48,296 nt of DNA from DAORHV01 sp964448405 (lineage in GTDB: Bacteria; Patescibacteriota; Gracilibacteria; Peribacterales; Peribacteraceae), in assembly GCA_964448405.1 (NCBI GenBank), contig CAYUVW010000011.1:1-48296 (forward strand), in the 5' to 3' direction. The position numbers and the translations under genes are program-made. This document shows, one piece after another, positions 45,508-48,296 of the stretch (positions are counted from its first letter, which is position 1; the number at the start of each line of letters is the position of its first letter). The notes below the pieces were generated by a model, which was given only the letters and a program-made list of their open reading frames with translations, did not search any database and was not told the origin of the DNA.

Positions 45508-47738
45508 AGCCAAGCCATTCCTCCGACGGCCCGGTACGCAAACTGCATCGCCTGTGGGGGAGTGCAAAAGTGGGTACACGACGACATCGCTTGTGGCTCA
45601 TGACCGCCACCATCGTCGCGCTCTGGAGCGTCTTCGCACTGCATGTGCTCGGCATCATGACGTTAAGCGCAGGGTCCAGCTTTCTCCTTACCGTTCTTGG
45701 TGAGCAGCACCCGGTGTTGCGGCCGTTCGTCGGTTTCTTCGCAGGATTCTTAGCTCTGCTGCTTGTTATTGAATGGCGCGGAATCATGAATGCGATTACC
45801 GAACGTCATGCGCCATTGCACAAAATCGAGCGCCGACAGCTGTACATCGCTCATCGGCACCAAGCATTAACGACAGTACTGTTGACACTGACGTTGCTGC
45901 TGTTTCTGTTGCAGATGATTGGAGCTCGAGCAGAATCCGCACCGGGTGCTGCACCTGCGTCGGCGAACACGGAGTTGGCAACCACGCGCGTTCTGGCGCC
46001 GCCGCGTTCGACTGGAACAGTTCGTACCGTGCGTTTGCCGTCTACGTTGCGCCGGAAAATTACGCGCTATACCTACACCGAGCACCGTCAGTGGCAGATT
46101 GCCGCCGACCCCCCACCCGCTGGCTCGTTCAGTATTTCGGGTATCGTCTATGCCGGTGAAGGAACATCTCCGTTTGGCGCAGGTACCACCATCGCGATTT
46201 CGCATAACGGCGGCACCATCGGTACCACGGTTACGGGCGCCGGCGGTCAGTATACGTTTGCCAACATCCACATGACCGGCGGCACGATTCTTTCCATTTT
46301 CATTAAAGGTGCCGTGCAGAAAGCTGCCGTGGTGACGCTGGCGTCCGGCGGGTCCATGACCGGCGTGAACCTGTACCAGAGCCATCTTATCGTACGGTCG
46401 GATTCCGGTTCGGTCGCGCTCAGCAATGCGAATTTGGCCATTGCCGACAACTCCGGCGACACGGACTTGACCGTGCTGTACGGCATTACCGCCGGCAACA
46501 ACCTTACGGTGAAGAGCGGTTATACGCTCACCGTGTGGCCCAATAGCTATTACCAGCCGTCCGCCAACGTGAACACCATTGGCGATATAAAGGTGCGCGG
46601 TACGTTCATAGGACTGTCGAACAACATCAACCTCTCGGGTTCGTGGATCAAATACGACGGCGGTACGTTCATTGCCGGCAACTCGCTGGTGAAAATGAGC
46701 GGTACGAACCAAACGCTCTCCGGTTCCACTACCTTCTATAGCTTCATGAAGTCGGCGACCGGCGCGTTCACGCTCACCTTCGGCGCCGGGACCACGCAGC
46801 AATTCAATGGCACCATGACGCTGAACGGTGTCTCGGGTGGGCGCTTGTCGCTGCGGTCGTCCATTGCGGGTACGCGTGCATTCGTACGGCCGGTCGGCAC
46901 GCGTGTGGTCAGTTACCTGGATGTGCAAGACAATCAAAACTTGGATGCAACCGCCATCGGCTGTTTTACGGGCTGTATCGACAGCGGCAACAACATCCTG
47001 TGGCTGTTCAGCGGCGGCCCCGGTGGGGCGGGTGACCAAACCGGCAACGGCGATGCGCTGTCCCCGCTGCTTTCCAGTGATTACAAACTGCGGCCCGACG
47101 TGGTCGATAGCGGCGGAGCGGATTGGTCGAAATCCGGCAATTACAGGTTAAGCGATAGCATCGGCGAGGCCGTCATCGGCCACGGCGCGGCCAATGAATA
47201 CAACTTGGATAGCGGCTATAGGCAGCCCTCTGCCGCCGACATTATTTCACTTTCGTGCAGTCCGACCGCTGCACTCGGCACCGTAGTCGCCACTGGCCAG
47301 CGTACGGCGAGCGGCACATGCATCGTGCTGAGCGACGCCTTCAACGGGTATCAGTTATCGTGGCGTGTCCGCAGCGGCAGCGGCGGTGCATTGACCGGTT
47401 ACCTGATTAGCCAGAACGAGGATTTCATCGGGCCCTTTACTCCGCCTACACCCAACGTACCGGCAACATGGTCGGTGGCCGGAGCGGATGCAGAATGGGG
47501 TGGTCGCGTTCGTTCCAGTAGCACGGACACTGCTGCAGAATGGGGGGTGGATGGCGTCAGTGATAAGTGGCTGAACGTCGGTACCGGCAGTACGCGCGTC
47601 ATTGCCAGTCGCAATAGCGCTACACCCTTAGACGGCTCGGTGCAAATTGTGCAGTTCCGCACTGAAATCGGCGGTTCCCACTTCCAGGCCAGCGGCACAT
47701 ACCAGGCGACCGTTACATTCACTGTTGTAGGATTGTAG
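45504..47738 (+). CDS. Large surface protein with a C-terminal domain shared with the tandem paralogs
   Basis: A 744-residue product with three N-terminal membrane helices (about residues 30-52, 70-90 and 120-140). The exported part has a SdrB-like fold (about 205-290, SGIVYAGEGTSPFG), Ser/Thr/Gly-rich strand repeats (about 290-480), a conserved SGNYRLSDSIGEAVIG and YNLDSGYRQP block (about 545-575), and a last domain at about 585-744. That domain has the paralog signature: cysteines in LSCSP and GTCIVL, YQLSWRVRSGSGG, WGGRVRSSSTD, WGVDGVSDKWLNVGTG and ASGTYQATVTFTV. It overlaps the previous gene by four bases. Confidence 0.8.
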   Translation: MKPSHSSDGPVRKLHRLWGSAKVGTRRHRLWLMTATIVALWSVFALHVLGIMTLSAGSSFLLTVLGEQHPVLRPFVGFFAGFLALLLVIEWRGIMNAITERHAPLHKIERRQLYIAHRHQALTTVLLTLTLLLFLLQMIGARAESAPGAAPASANTELATTRVLAPPRSTGTVRTVRLPSTLRRKITRYTYTEHRQWQIAADPPPAGSFSISGIVYAGEGTSPFGAGTTIAISHNGGTIGTTVTGAGGQYTFANIHMTGGTILSIFIKGAVQKAAVVTLASGGSMTGVNLYQSHLIVRSDSGSVALSNANLAIADNSGDTDLTVLYGITAGNNLTVKSGYTLTVWPNSYYQPSANVNTIGDIKVRGTFIGLSNNINLSGSWIKYDGGTFIAGNSLVKMSGTNQTLSGSTTFYSFMKSATGAFTLTFGAGTTQQFNGTMTLNGVSGGRLSLRSSIAGTRAFVRPVGTRVVSYLDVQDNQNLDATAIGCFTGCIDSGNNILWLFSGGPGGAGDQTGNGDALSPLLSSDYKLRPDVVDSGGADWSKSGNYRLSDSIGEAVIGHGAANEYNLDSGYRQPSAADIISLSCSPTAALGTVVATGQRTASGTCIVLSDAFNGYQLSWRVRSGSGGALTGYLISQNEDFIGPFTPPTPNVPATWSVAGADAEWGGRVRSSSTDTAAEWGVDGVSDKWLNVGTGSTRVIASRNSATPLDGSVQIVQFRTEIGGSHFQASGTYQATVTFTVVGL

Positions 47739-47820
47739 CGATACAGTCTGAAACATGTGTCAAATAACAGATGAGCCTCTGAACTGTATTCAGGCCTTCT
47801 GAAGTTTTATAATGACACTA

Positions 47821-47850
47821 TTTGCAATATTTGTAAAAATGTTATATAAT
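47821..47850 (+). promoter_or_regulatory. Promoter of the HTH gene
   Basis: TTTGCA (47821-47826), an 18-base spacer and TATAAT (47845-47850). A second TATAAT at 47808-47813 lacks a good -35. The leader of about 59 bases ends in ACACTCACATCCACACCAAG, with only one G. Confidence 0.6.
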
Positions 47851-47915
47851 AAGGAAAATAGAACTGTCACGATACGTAGCTTAACAGAGCGATACACACT
47901 CACATCCACACCAAG

Positions 47916-48296
47916 ATGCACCCGAATCAGCTCGATAGCACTGTATTGAAGTCCTTGCTTGGGCAGTCCCAGCAGGCTCCGGCTGAAGTTACACAGCGTT
48001 TGCAGTGGTTCATTCATTTTGCTGAATGCGGATCGGTCAGTGAGACGTGTCGCTTGTTCGGCATTGCACGAACCACGTTCTATCGCTGGATGAAGCGTTT
48101 GGATGTGCAGGATCTGCGCTCGTTGCAGGACTCCACATGGGCCATGTCTCTGCAGAAGGTGGCAATTGCACAACCAGTCCATACACCCGCCGAAGTATCG
48201 CCGACGTTGGCAAAAGTATTTTGCGAGAACGCAGCTGAGCCCTGCCCCCTCTGCCGCTTAAAGTCCTTCAACTGGACCTCCTTCCGCTCGGCAGCC
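47916..48296 (+). CDS. Helix-turn-helix protein, partial (3' end outside window)
   Basis: From ATG 47916 the visible 127 codons run open to the window edge. Residues about 27-63 read RLQWFIHFAECGSVSETCRL then FGIARTTFYRWMKRL, a helix-turn-helix of the Tc1/Mu-type homeodomain-like group found in transposases and in regulators. There is no transposase catalytic core in view, and no inverted repeats are seen near it. Residues about 104-116 carry three cysteines (CENAAEPCPLC). The family is certain only for the HTH; the rest cannot be judged from the part present. Confidence 0.65.
   Translation, partial: MHPNQLDSTVLKSLLGQSQQAPAEVTQRLQWFIHFAECGSVSETCRLFGIARTTFYRWMKRLDVQDLRSLQDSTWAMSLQKVAIAQPVHTPAEVSPTLAKVFCENAAEPCPLCRLKSFNWTSFRSAA

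Noticed and set aside
45867..47039. 390-codon open frame on the minus strand
   Set aside because: Antisense of the 744-residue surface protein, whose C-terminal domain is shared with other genes.
47916..48296. Complete insertion sequence at the right edge
   Set aside because: Only a helix-turn-helix region is visible. No catalytic core or terminal repeats can be seen within the window, so no mobile element is claimed.

Overview
The window looks like part of a chromosome from a Candidate Phyla Radiation (Patescibacteria) bacterium, most likely of the Peregrinibacteria/Peribacteria type. That assignment is inference. It rests on a ribosomal-protein cluster with no gene for L30 between S5 and L15, tiny gene spacers, a zinc-type S14, many surface proteins of unknown family, a DUF5667 protein, and standard stop codons (TGA ends rpoA and rpe, and no gene has an in-frame TGA). 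The DNA is moderately GC-rich with AT-rich promoter islands.

Layout. 1-1376: lysS (partial) and a 45-residue membrane peptide on the minus strand. 1491-10913: an S10/spc-type operon starting at rplC (no rpsJ directly upstream) and running to rpsE and a terminator, with a 31-codon membrane-peptide gene between rplB and rpsS. 10946-12468: a DJ-1/PfpI gene, an ACT-domain gene and a leader region separate rpsE from rplO. 12469-16560: rplO, secY, two adenylate-kinase-like genes and map. 16657-20750: a minus-strand pair, a 102-residue helical protein and a 1243-residue protein with eight ~101-residue repeats, sits where map would normally be followed by infA. 21017-25477: infA-rpmJ-rpsM-rpsK-rpsD-rpoA, then rplQ-rplM-rpsI. 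25710-29112: unknown genes and an SPFH protein. 29143-33842: an apparent operon of a dockerin-like secreted protein, an SLH-anchored protein with a cohesin-like domain, and a DUF5667 protein. 33855-34900: a Pycsar-type membrane effector, a DUF1428 gene and tRNA-Thr(CGT). 35041-39570: dprA, tpiA, rpiB, rpe, a DUF192 lipoprotein and purC. 39619-47738: three tandem surface-protein paralogs, a DUF916-like membrane protein, a LemA-like protein and a two-gene surface unit whose second product carries the same domain as the three paralogs. 47916-end: a partial helix-turn-helix gene.

Two rules recur. Genes inside operons have no visible Shine-Dalgarno sequence; their starts follow short spacers almost free of G and rich in C and T (or C and A). 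Many first genes have a -10 hexamer only 4-9 bases from the start codon, which predicts leaderless mRNA. The -10 elements often fit TGCTANNNT.

The strongest leads are the spectrin-like repeat protein, the cohesin/dockerin/SLH surface operon, the WxL-like surface family with its DUF916-like partner, the Lys/Ala-rich tails on tunnel-exit ribosomal proteins (L22 and L29 share a module), and a structured element found in two copies directly overlapping stop codons.
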